Of a stretch of 11,302 nucleotides of DNA, positions 1 to 5,713 are shown piece after piece (within the stretch, counting starts at the first letter, position 1; each line of letters opens with the position of its first letter). Source of the stretch: Bacteroidota bacterium (lineage in GTDB: Bacteria > Bacteroidota > Bacteroidia > Flavobacteriales > Flavobacteriaceae); NCBI GenBank assembly GCA_024278565.1, contig JAJRSY010000052.1:1-11302 (forward strand), given 5' to 3'. The notes under the pieces are model-generated. The model was not told the origin of the DNA and did not search any database. It saw only the letters and a program-made list of their open reading frames with translations. Both the position numbers and the translations under genes were made by a program.

Positions 1-210
1 ATTCTCCGGTTTTTCATGTGTCATGAGTATACACCGGGAAAAACCTGTTGCACTACTTCCTTTTCTTAAAGCAAATTCCCTTAAACGGGCATGAATGCCC
101 TCGTGTACAATGGTTCTGGCAATTGTAAGGGTCGTATTTATATTTTCCGATTTGCTTCCAATATCAATAATCGATCCACCAGACACGGGTTCGTTTATAG
201 CTGCAGTCAT
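1..210 (-). pseudogene. Fragment with HEGIH zinc-metallopeptidase motif (toxin C-terminal domain-like), runs off left edge
   Basis: Reading the minus strand from an ATG at 210, 70 codons stay open to the window edge. Residues 30-46 read as a helix carrying HEGIH at residues 36-40, the HExxH signature of zincin metallopeptidases, in the context ARTIVHEGIHARLREF. Similar stretches occur, from memory, in C-terminal toxin domains of RHS/polymorphic-toxin proteins of Bacteroidota; this is recollection, not a search result. There is no signal peptide or other domain before the motif, so it looks like a piece of a longer protein. The ATG lies inside the end of the next gene upstream (stop at 164-166) in another frame, so it may not be a real start. 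After residue 50 the reading becomes less convincing, whereas the +1 frame gives VFPGVYS followed by a stop, so a frameshift is possible. The 3' end lies outside the window. Confidence 0.45.
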
Positions 211-586
211 TTACTTTAACTAAGACGTATATGTACTTAAACAAATCATTTCGAGTTTCAATTCCAGCTTTTTCTACTAAAATAGGTTCGTTGTCCTTTA
301 AGTTTTTAAAATAGCTGTCGGTTATTTCATTTCCGCGCTTCCTTAAATTCTTGACAGAGGTAAACTCAATATTTATAAATAAATTTGAGCTTATCGTGTC
401 GATTTGCGAATTTCGGTCAATATCAAACAGGTTGCCGTCAATTTTAAAATATTCTATACCCTCCAGTTCAATGACCGAGTCTTTTTTTGCATCAAAAAGA
501 AGGTATTTTTCCTGCCCGTACGCACAGGTGCACCATACAACGATAAATAACGTTAAGACTATATTATTATTTACGCTCTTTACCAT
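164..586 (-). CDS. Small secreted protein, putative immunity-type protein of a polymorphic toxin locus
   Basis: A 140-residue protein from the ATG at 586; an in-frame ATG seven codons earlier (607) is possible. The later start puts the signal peptide in the usual position: MVKSVNNN, then a hydrophobic core (IVLTLFIVVW) and a likely cut near CAYG/QEK. The mature part is polar, about 115 residues, with no catalytic motif I recognise, and ends in NDCSYKRTRVWWIDY. The last 16 residues are repeated in a stub at 644-718. Small periplasmic proteins with this kind of ending sit beside toxin C-terminal modules in Bacteroidota, as far as I recall, and the HEGIH fragment follows directly downstream here. 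Role as an immunity protein is inference from that context; a simple conserved secreted hypothetical protein is the alternative. The coding frame itself is well supported by the paralogous copy. Confidence 0.6.
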   Translation of the reverse strand: MVKSVNNNIVLTLFIVVWCTCAYGQEKYLLFDAKKDSVIELEGIEYFKIDGNLFDIDRNSQIDTISSNLFINIEFTSVKNLRKRGNEITDSYFKNLKDNEPILVEKAGIETRNDLFKYIYVLVKVNDCSYKRTRVWWIDY

Positions 587-643
587 GCTCTCACAATATA
601 TGTTCATGGACCACTATCGGTTTTATATCGTTGCAGGCTACTA

Positions 644-718
644 TTAATAATCAATCCACCAAACCCTTGTGCGTTTATATTTGCAATCATCTATTTTTTC
701 CAATATATATATATATAG
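644..718 (-). pseudogene. C-terminal stub of a paralogue of the secreted protein at 164-586
   Basis: On the minus strand, 718 to 644 reads LYIYILEKIDDCKYKRTRVWWIDY and a TAA stop. The complete gene downstream ends YIYVLVKVNDCSYKRTRVWWIDY and TGA. In the aligned part the DNA differs mostly at third codon positions (CGA/CGC, ACC/ACA, CGT/AGG, GTC/GTT, ATC/ATT, TGA/TAA), so both copies were once under selection in this frame. The upstream part of the stub is missing: a (TA)n run and the terminal inverted repeat of a 255-bp element begin at its 5' side. It therefore appears to be the tail of a second, related gene broken by insertion or recombination. Confidence 0.7.
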
Positions 719-777
719 TATTGTCCGATAAAAGATAAAAGACCGCTTCGCTGTTAGAATAAAGAACAAAGACTTGA

Positions 778-798
778 CCTGCCTGCCGGACAGGCAGG
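778..798. repeat. G+C-rich palindrome, CCTGCCGGCAGG family
   Basis: CCTGCCTGCC-GG-A-CAGGCAGG forms a hairpin of about 8 bp. The same family recurs at 852-876, 4382-4400, 9363-9382, 9513-9555, 9631-9650, 10101-10120 and 10250-10292, always between genes. These resemble REP-type intergenic palindromes. Confidence 0.75.
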
Positions 799-851
799 TT
801 GTAACTGACTGATAATCTGCATAGTAATGATTTAAGGTTTTCGCATATCAT

Positions 852-876
852 AACCTGCCGGCAGGCAGGCAGGTTT
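852..876. repeat. G+C-rich palindrome, CCTGCCGGCAGG family
   Basis: AACCTGCC followed by GGCAGGCAGGCAGGTT forms a hairpin with an AACCTGCC/GGCAGGTT stem and one or two extra GGCA units. It lies inside the 255-bp element, 53 bp from the previous palindrome. Confidence 0.7.
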
Positions 877-1100
877 TCAACACAATATATAAAAGTTAAG
901 GCCTCTTATTCCAAAACCTTTATAAACATAATAATTGAAGGTTTTAAAGAGAGTTGAATGTTTTTTATCGGACAACAGTGATATATATATTGAATTATGA
1001 AGATTTGGATGGAGAGCATAAAAACATATCAGGTCATCTTTTATTTGAATTAGCAGCGTTTTTTATGAATTCCTTATCTATGAAAATCGGTTAAAGGTCT

Positions 1101-1108
1101 TATTTTTG
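1101..1108 (+). promoter_or_regulatory. Putative -7 promoter box for idi operon
   Basis: TATTTTTG fits the Bacteroidota -7 consensus TAnnTTTG and lies 49 bp before the idi start. No clear TTG -33 box is seen at the expected distance, so support comes only from the -7 box and position. Confidence 0.4.
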
Positions 1109-1157
1109 TATAAAACGGGTTGCTGATCATTCATGCGGTAATTCATAAAACTGAAAT

Positions 1158-1691
1158 TTGATAAAGGAAAAAGTAATCTTGGTCAACCGATCAGATGAAC
1201 AAATCGGCACCATGTCCAAAATGGAAGCCCACCAAAAGGCAATGTTGCATAGGGCCTTTTCGGTCTTTGTTATGAACGATCGAGGTGAAACCATGCTTCA
1301 GCAGCGTGCCGCCGATAAATACCATTCCCCACTTTTATGGACGAATACCTGTTGTAGCCACCAGCGGGTCGGAGAGTCCAATACTGAAGCGGGCAAAAGA
1401 AGGTTGCAAGAAGAAATGGGCTTTGTGACCGAGCTTAAAGAATTGTTCACGTTCATTTATAGGGCCACGCTTGAAAACGGACTCACCGAGCATGAATATG
1501 ATCATGTAATGGTAGGTAGCTTCAACCAAGATCCAAAGATCAATACTGATGAGGTGGCCGATTGGAAATGGATGAAACCCCAAGATATCAAGAAGGATAT
1601 TTTAGAGCACCCAAATGAGTATACCGTTTGGTTCAAGATTATCTTTGAAAAATTTTACGATCACATTAGCGATAATAAACCCAACAAATGA
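1158..1691 (+). CDS. idi: Isopentenyl-diphosphate delta-isomerase, type 1 (Nudix family)
   Basis: A 177-residue protein, full length for type 1 Idi (E. coli 182), which interconverts isopentenyl diphosphate and dimethylallyl diphosphate in the cytoplasm. H25 and H31, then TNTCCSH with catalytic C66 and metal ligand H68, and EHE at 111-113 whose E111 and E113 match the E. coli metal/acid glutamates E114 and E116, are all present. The modified Nudix helix is around residues 72-89 (GES...RRLQEEMGF). The start is TTG at 1158; a TGA at 1152-1154 closes the frame just upstream and no ATG exists before residue 19, so the rare start is forced. The stop overlaps the next start as ATGA, indicating translational coupling with the pterin-family gene. 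The function is not in doubt; only the pathway placement (mevalonate or MEP) cannot be told from here. Confidence 0.95.
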   Translation: MIKEKVILVNRSDEQIGTMSKMEAHQKAMLHRAFSVFVMNDRGETMLQQRAADKYHSPLLWTNTCCSHQRVGESNTEAGKRRLQEEMGFVTELKELFTFIYRATLENGLTEHEYDHVMVGSFNQDPKINTDEVADWKWMKPQDIKKDILEHPNEYTVWFKIIFEKFYDHISDNKPNK

Positions 1692-2095
1692 AGGTCAAAG
1701 TAAGTAGAAAGGCACATTTTAACGCAGCACACCGTTTATACCGACCTGATTGGAGCGACGATAAGAACAACACGGTTTTCGGAAAATGCAACAACCCTAA
1801 TTTTCATGGTCACAATTATGAATTGATCGTTAGTGTTTATGGCGAAATAGACCAAGAAACCGGTTTTGTGATCGATATGAAAATCTTGAAAGAATTGATT
1901 AAATCCAATATTGAGGATGTCTTGGATCACAAAAACCTAAACTTGGAGGTTGCCGAGTTCAAAAATATGAACCCGACAGCAGAAAACATTGCCGTTGTCA
2001 TTTGGAACAAATTGCGGCCTCATATCGACCTGTCAAAAGATTTAGAGGTAGTGCTCTATGAAACCTCCCGTAATTTTGTAACCTATTCGGGTTGA
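1688..2095 (+). CDS. 6-pyruvoyl-tetrahydropterin synthase / 6-carboxytetrahydropterin synthase (QueD) family
   Basis: A 135-residue T-fold enzyme acting on dihydroneopterin triphosphate. Zinc ligands H15 (in HFNAAH), H40 and H42 (in HGHNY) are present. The catalytic set is C34 (FGKCNNPNFHGHNY), D80 and H81 (VLDHKNLN); PTAEN at 96-100 and E125 (YETSRN) complete the pterin-binding site. The CNNPNxHGHNY pattern is like eukaryotic-type PTPS, whereas QueD makes the queuosine precursor 6-carboxytetrahydropterin; sequence reading alone does not settle which product is made. The ATG overlaps the idi stop by ATGA, so it is co-translated with idi. No other queuosine genes are in the window. Family assignment is firm, exact substrate outcome is not. 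Confidence 0.9.
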   Translation: MKVKVSRKAHFNAAHRLYRPDWSDDKNNTVFGKCNNPNFHGHNYELIVSVYGEIDQETGFVIDMKILKELIKSNIEDVLDHKNLNLEVAEFKNMNPTAENIAVVIWNKLRPHIDLSKDLEVVLYETSRNFVTYSG

Positions 2096-2106
2096 GTTCA
2101 ATGCTC

Positions 2107-2120
2107 CGACGCTTGCGTCG
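2107..2120. repeat. Perfect short hairpin CGACGC-TT-GCGTCG between coupled genes
   Basis: A 6-bp G+C-rich stem with a 2-base loop, followed by an AT-rich tract and CAACAACCAACAACC (about 2138-2152). It lies in the 62-bp gap after the pterin gene. No T-run follows, so it is not a classical terminator; it may be an mRNA processing or stability element or a small repeat. Confidence 0.45.
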
Positions 2121-2157
2121 ATATAATTTACTTTCCCAACAACCAACAACCAAAATA

Positions 2158-3126
2158 ATGAACCTATATCCCCTAAAATTCCAACCTATATTAAAAGAAC
2201 GCCTGTGGGGCGGCACCAAGTTGAAAGATGTTCTTGGTAAGCCTATAACAAGTGATATCACAGGTGAAAGTTGGGAGCTGTCCACGGTTAAAGGCGACAT
2301 TTCAATAATCGCCAACGGAGATTTTTCAGGACGTTCATTTCAAGACTTGATAGATACCCACCCAGAAGAATTATTGGGTAAAAGTGTGGTTGAGCGTTTT
2401 GGGAAAGGTTTTCCGATTCTTATCAAGTTTATCGATGCCAAACAAGATCTGTCGATTCAATTGCACCCTAACGACAAATTGGCCAAAGAACGGCACAGTT
2501 CCTTCGGAAAAACTGAAATGTGGTATGTTATGAACGTTGATGAAAATGCGAGCTTGATTGTCGGCTTCAACAAAGACGTAACCAAAGAGGTGTATTCAAA
2601 AAGTCTCAAAAGCGATACCTTACTTGATTTGTTGAATTATGAAGAAGTAGAAGAAGGCGACACTTTTTTTATAAATACGGGAAAAATTCACGCGATAGGG
2701 GCAGGGGTTTTACTTGCCGAGATTCAGCAGACGTCTGATGTAACCTACCGGGTTTTTGATTTTAACCGAAAAGATAAAAATGGAAACCTTCGTGAGCTGC
2801 ATACAGAAATGGCCTTGGATGCGATCGATTATGAAAAAAAAGACGATTTTAAAGTGAACTATCCGAAAGAGGCGAATGTGGTGAACAAGATGGTCGATTG
2901 CCCTTATTTCAAAACAAACTTCATTGATCTGACCGAAGATTTAAAGCTGGACGTTTCATTAAGAGATTCGTTTGCAATTTATATGTGCGTTCAAGGCAAG
3001 GTAACCGTAGAGAACGAATTTGGTTCGGCCCAAATTCAAAAAGGGGAAACCGTATTGGTTTCGGCAAATTCAGAAACTATTGTTTTAAAATCTTCGAGAG
3101 CCAAACTTTTAGAGGTTACCATTTGA
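2158..3126 (+). CDS. manA: Mannose-6-phosphate isomerase, class I, short Bacillus-type
   Basis: A 322-residue cupin enzyme that interconverts mannose-6-phosphate and fructose-6-phosphate, feeding GDP-mannose or mannose catabolism. Zinc ligands are visible: Q101 and H103 in QLHPND, E120 in GKTEMWYV and H178 in GKIHAIGAG. Catalytic Arg198 lies in TYRVFDFNR. Length matches the short Bacillus/Bacteroidota class rather than the 390-residue E. coli enzyme. I chose the ATG at 2158 because the protein then opens MNLYPLKFQPILKERLWGG, the usual start; the longer frame from TTG 2092 adds an R/Q-rich stretch that covers the intergenic hairpin. It follows the pterin gene by 62 bp on the same strand and is probably in one transcript with it. 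Its last codons overlap the -33 box of the next gene. Confidence 0.93.
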   Translation: MNLYPLKFQPILKERLWGGTKLKDVLGKPITSDITGESWELSTVKGDISIIANGDFSGRSFQDLIDTHPEELLGKSVVERFGKGFPILIKFIDAKQDLSIQLHPNDKLAKERHSSFGKTEMWYVMNVDENASLIVGFNKDVTKEVYSKSLKSDTLLDLLNYEEVEEGDTFFINTGKIHAIGAGVLLAEIQQTSDVTYRVFDFNRKDKNGNLRELHTEMALDAIDYEKKDDFKVNYPKEANVVNKMVDCPYFKTNFIDLTEDLKLDVSLRDSFAIYMCVQGKVTVENEFGSAQIQKGETVLVSANSETIVLKSSRAKLLEVTI

Positions 3127-3154
3127 AGAATTGTCGGTAAAAGCCTTATTTTTG
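3122..3154 (+). promoter_or_regulatory. Bacteroidota promoter (TTTG-N21-TATTTTTG)
   Basis: A -33 TTTG at 3122-3125 and a perfect -7 TATTTTTG at 3147-3154, spaced 21 bp, stand 17 bp before the ATG of the small gene at 3172. The -33 box overlaps the manA stop codon. Confidence 0.65.
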
Positions 3155-3171
3155 CAAAAAAAATAATACCG

Positions 3172-3441
3172 ATGGCAAATATTAGAGATTTAAAAAAAGA
3201 TATTAATTACGTTCTTGGTGATATCATAGAAGCGGTTTATGTCGTTGATGCGGCCAATAATAAACAAGACTCAAAAGAAGGGGCGAAAATCATAGATAGC
3301 GCTATCACTACTTTTGATGAGTTGATTGTGAAGGTGAACCAACGAAAGGTAGAGAACCGAAAAACCCATTTGAAGTCGGTTCGAGGAGAATTAGAGAAAA
3401 AATCAAAGGCTCTTGTAGATCAACTTAACAAATTGAGTTGA
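3172..3441 (+). CDS. Conserved small helical protein of Flavobacteriia, unknown function
   Basis: An 89-residue, highly charged protein without signal peptide or membrane segment. It reads MANIRDLKKDINYVLGDIIEAV, then a polar middle, and the C-terminal half (about 50-88) is rich in K, E, R and L and likely forms a long helix or coiled coil ending in ALVDQLNKLS. Proteins of this look are widespread in Flavobacteriia as far as I recall, but I know no function. It has its own promoter immediately upstream and a strong terminator immediately downstream, so it is probably a monocistronic transcript, which suggests a well-expressed housekeeping or structural small protein. A DNA- or ribosome-binding role would fit the charge pattern but is only a guess. 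Confidence 0.8.
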   Translation: MANIRDLKKDINYVLGDIIEAVYVVDAANNKQDSKEGAKIIDSAITTFDELIVKVNQRKVENRKTHLKSVRGELEKKSKALVDQLNKLS

Positions 3442-3466
3442 TAGGTTTTAAAACCAGATCAATAAT

Positions 3467-3493
3467 AAATCCTGCTCTTGCGGGATTTTTTTA
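3467..3493. terminator. Intrinsic terminator, probably shared by the convergent genes
   Basis: AAATCCTGC / GCGGGATTT (3467-3475 with 3480-3488) forms a 9-bp stem with a TCTT loop, followed by TTT on the plus strand. On the minus strand it begins inside the lipoprotein stop codon and is followed by ATTATT, so it may serve both genes. Confidence 0.8.
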
Positions 3494-4204
3494 TTGCCTG
3501 AAAGTTTTCATACGCTCCAAATGTTCTTTAAGCGCACGACCATATTTTGAATCGGCCACCTCTGGGGTCAGTGAATTATTTATAGAGTCCAAATATTTTA
3601 TATTGGCATCGGGTACTTCATGAAGTGCGATATAGGGTGCTACGTATGAATCTTTATTATTTAGCGCAAAATTCAGTGCATAGGCATAACCCCGTTTCAT
3701 ATTTAAACTCCCCAATTTCTGGATTGAATCTGTTTGAAGGGAGTCTAGCGGTGTTTTTGAACGTAGAGAACCCTGTGCTATTTCAAGACTCCTCATATTG
3801 AACTTGGACATGGTTTTTTGGTATTCTTCCCATTTTTTATGTGTTTTCGAACCTTCTATTTTAGGTTTGGTGTCAAAAGTGTTCCATGAGGTATTGATGG
3901 TTATGTTACCAGGTTCCCCAAAAAAAGTAATTCGGTCATTGACCTCGTTATAATCTTTTTTGCTGAGGTAGAGGTAAAAGATCTCAGGACTCTCCAATTC
4001 TGTCTTAAAGCTAAAGTTGCCATCCCTATCAACTTGCAGGGAATCGATAACTATCAATGTAGAATCGGATAAGTGTTGCAGGTACAAGGTGCCTTTTTTA
4101 AGCCCTTTTACCTTGCCCGAAACGGTCATGGTGCTTTCGGTATCGGTTTTACCACATGAAGAAACTATTAGTAGCAATAGAAAAACGTATAGTGTCTGTT
4201 TCAT
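3491..4204 (-). CDS. DUF4369-like lipoprotein lacking a thioredoxin domain
   Basis: A 237-residue lipoprotein. MKQTLYVFLLLLIVSSCGK is a typical lipoprotein signal with the lipobox cysteine at residue 17, so the mature protein is anchored in the envelope. Residues about 25-125 (TVSGKVKGLKKGTLYLQHL, then VDRDGNFSFKT and FGEPGNITI) match the beta-rich DUF4369 pattern usually found at the N-terminus of TlpA/ResA-like thiol-disulfide oxidoreductases of Bacteroidota. The remainder is helical and ends EHLERMKTFRQ, about where the thioredoxin fold would begin; no CxxC is present. The start at 4204 is preferred over a longer frame from 4225 because of the signal peptide. The stop codon borders the terminator. 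The ligand of the domain is unknown. This may be a natural stand-alone form or an old truncation. Confidence 0.8.
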   Translation of the reverse strand: MKQTLYVFLLLLIVSSCGKTDTESTMTVSGKVKGLKKGTLYLQHLSDSTLIVIDSLQVDRDGNFSFKTELESPEIFYLYLSKKDYNEVNDRITFFGEPGNITINTSWNTFDTKPKIEGSKTHKKWEEYQKTMSKFNMRSLEIAQGSLRSKTPLDSLQTDSIQKLGSLNMKRGYAYALNFALNNKDSYVAPYIALHEVPDANIKYLDSINNSLTPEVADSKYGRALKEHLERMKTFRQ

Positions 4205-4222
4205 TTGTTCTTTTTGTTGCGA

Positions 4223-4252
4223 CAAATATCAATATTTTTTGGCTATGTTCAA
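4223..4252 (-). promoter_or_regulatory. Putative promoter of the DUF4369-like lipoprotein
   Basis: On the minus strand a TTG (4252-4250) is followed after 19 bp by GATATTTG (4230-4223), one mismatch from TAnnTTTG, 18 bp before the ATG at 4204. An alternative longer start at 4225 would fall within this box. Confidence 0.5.
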
Positions 4253-4270
4253 TAAGTTTAGAAGTTCAAT

Positions 4271-4317
4271 AAGTTTACACGTTTTAACACGGTTAAATTA
4301 AATTCCTAAACTTACTT
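4271..4317. repeat. 47-bp direct repeat, copy A
   Basis: Begins AAGTTTACACGTTTTAACAC and is repeated at 4451-4497 with one mismatch (A4297 versus G4477), exactly 180 bp apart. It is preceded by a smaller tandem pair (GTTCAATAAGTTTA at about 4248-4261 and 4264-4277). Confidence 0.85.
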
Positions 4318-4381
4318 TCCAAACCCCTAAACTATGTCCGCCAAATTAATATTGAAAAAAACACTGTGTAAAACAGCCATA

Positions 4382-4400
4382 AACCTGCCGACAGGCAGGT
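4382..4400. repeat. G+C-rich palindrome, CCTGCCGGCAGG family
   Basis: AACCTGCCGACAGGCAGGT forms a CCTGCC/GGCAGG stem. It lies midway between the two 47-bp repeats. Confidence 0.7.
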
Positions 4401-4450
4401 CTAAACCCCTAAACCTTTTTCATGTTGGAAAGTTTAGGAGTTTAGTTTAG

Positions 4451-4497
4451 AAGTTTACACGTTTTAACACGGTTAAGTTAAATTCCTAAACTTACTT
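4451..4497. repeat. 47-bp direct repeat, copy B
   Basis: Second copy of the repeat at 4271-4317, 46 of 47 bases identical, same orientation. Confidence 0.85.
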
Positions 4498-4550
4498 CCT
4501 TGGGTCGGCCTCCTGTCAACAAATCTAGTACTTGCCCGCGTTTCGGCTTT

Positions 4551-5609
4551 TTATCGCCTACTGTAATCTTTAATGTTAAACCCCGATCCTGACATTAAAC
4601 CTGCCATTACTTTTGTTTTTGGAAACTGTTCTAATATGATTTTGATAAAAACTGTTAGAGGAATGGATAATATCATACCGGGAATGCCCCAGATAAAACC
4701 CCAGAACATTAACATTATTAAAATAGTGATTACATTGATCGAAAAGGACTTGCCCATAAATATAGGTTCTAAAATACCGCCCATTACAACTTGAACAAGT
4801 GTAATTGCAAGTATAAAAAATAACAGGGTGCCTGTTGAATCTATCTCTACAAAAGCGAACAATGATAATAGTAAAACAGAAATAATAGAACCGATCATTT
4901 GAATGAAATTAATAACAAAAGCCAATAACCCCCAAAAAATAGGGAAACTAACGTCAAAGAAAAAACAAACAAGTGCAAAACCCAGTCCGGTAAAAAAGCT
5001 AATAATGAACTTTACTTTAATAAATGTTATAATGTCTCTTTCTATATGCATGAAAACCTTTATTGATGAGAACTTTTGACGAATAATCGTGCTGTTTAGG
5101 ATCTTTTGAAAATTCAGGGATTCAGCAAGAAGTAATATGGCAAAGAAAAAAGTCATTAAGGTCATTGAAATAATATTACCTATTAAATCAAATGTTGAGC
5201 CAAAGGTTTTATTTAGATTTATTTTATTCAAATAATGCAAGGTGATGCTTTTGCCCTCTACCCGCTCAATACCAAAAAAGGTTTCCAAGGGAATTACCAA
5301 TGTTTCTAGTTTTAATTCTACTTTTTCAAGCAAATTGTTCTCAGTGGTTACAATTTCTTTGCTTGAGAGTTGAATTAATTCTCCCGTAAGTTTGAAGAAC
5401 GTTGCAATAATCAAGATTACCAGTACCAAACTAATTGTTTTTGGCACTTTTTTCTTTCTTAACCACCGCATTAACGGTAAAAATATTAATGCAATAAACA
5501 TTGAAAAAGCAAGAGGCACAAAAATAAACGACAGTAGCTTCAGAATAAAAAACAGTACCGGTAAAGCAACTATCAGGAGCAATATATTTGTTGTTCGTCT
5601 TTCGTTCAT
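4551..5609 (-). CDS. AI-2E family transporter (TqsA/PerM-like membrane protein)
   Basis: A 352-residue polytopic inner-membrane protein of the AI-2E transporter family (PF01594 type), full length. Hydrophobic segments lie at about 8-33 (probably two), 34-50 and 58-73, a polar external stretch at 76-140, then segments near 141-163, 197-219, 222-250, 260-277 and 290-320. The family signature GGILEPIFMGKS (277-288) and WGFIWGIPG (303-311) is clear. Members have been linked to autoinducer-2 export, Na+/H+ antiport or unknown substrates, so the substrate should not be read from the name. ATG at 5609 is the only sensible start; no Shine-Dalgarno is seen. The sequence is visibly more AT-rich than kdsA upstream. 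The neighbour kdsA, 104 bp upstream on the same strand, could be co-transcribed. Confidence 0.88.
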   Translation of the reverse strand: MNERRTTNILLLIVALPVLFFILKLLSFIFVPLAFSMFIALIFLPLMRWLRKKKVPKTISLVLVILIIATFFKLTGELIQLSSKEIVTTENNLLEKVELKLETLVIPLETFFGIERVEGKSITLHYLNKINLNKTFGSTFDLIGNIISMTLMTFFFAILLLAESLNFQKILNSTIIRQKFSSIKVFMHIERDIITFIKVKFIISFFTGLGFALVCFFFDVSFPIFWGLLAFVINFIQMIGSIISVLLLSLFAFVEIDSTGTLLFFILAITLVQVVMGGILEPIFMGKSFSINVITILIMLMFWGFIWGIPGMILSIPLTVFIKIILEQFPKTKVMAGLMSGSGFNIKDYSRR

Positions 5610-5713
5610 TGAACAAAATATTTTGAGGTTTTTTTATTTAAAGCAATATTCGCTTGTTAGGTTCCATTTCCGTAAAATTAAGGGCATTCGTCGATCAATG
5701 GTTTTAGAGAAAA

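Larger units (their letters stand above)
721..975. mobile_element. 255-bp element with 13-bp terminal inverted repeats (MITE-like or internally deleted IS)
   Basis: TTGTCCGATAAAA at 721-733 is matched exactly by its reverse complement at 963-975. (TA)n runs lie just outside both ends (about 704-716 and 981-990), compatible with insertion into, or duplication of, an AT-rich target of about 10 bp, though the boundary is blurred by the simple repeat. The inside has no open frame of useful length. It holds two G+C-rich palindromes (778-798 and 852-876) and an AAAACCTT...AAGGTTTT inverted pair near 913-945. A small non-autonomous relative of an insertion sequence fits best; I cannot name the family. 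It sits at the broken 5' side of the gene stub at 644-718. Confidence 0.6.
4205..4550. other. 346-bp gene-free gap filled with short repeats
   Basis: No credible coding frame. The gap contains a promoter for the lipoprotein, two copies of a 47-bp repeat, several telomere-like CTAAACCCCTAAAC / GTTTAGGAGTTTAG motifs in both orientations (around 4306-4333, 4401-4414 and 4431-4446), and one G+C-rich palindrome (4382-4400). The region downstream of the AI-2E gene stop (4504-4550) shows no convincing terminator. Confidence 0.7.

Noticed and set aside
351..647. 98-residue plus-strand open frame
   Set aside because: It is the antisense shadow of the secreted-protein gene at 164-586, whose frame is supported by a signal peptide and a paralogous copy with synonymous changes.
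605..690. Minus-strand frame starting MIANINAQGFGG, alignable to MTAAINEPVSGG at 210
   Set aside because: The similarity is a by-product of the duplicated WWIDY coding end in another frame; substitutions are synonymous in the WWIDY frame, not in this one.
4504..4550. Terminator after the AI-2E gene
   Set aside because: GCCGAAACGCGGGC gives only a weak, mismatched stem and there is no following T-run on the minus strand.
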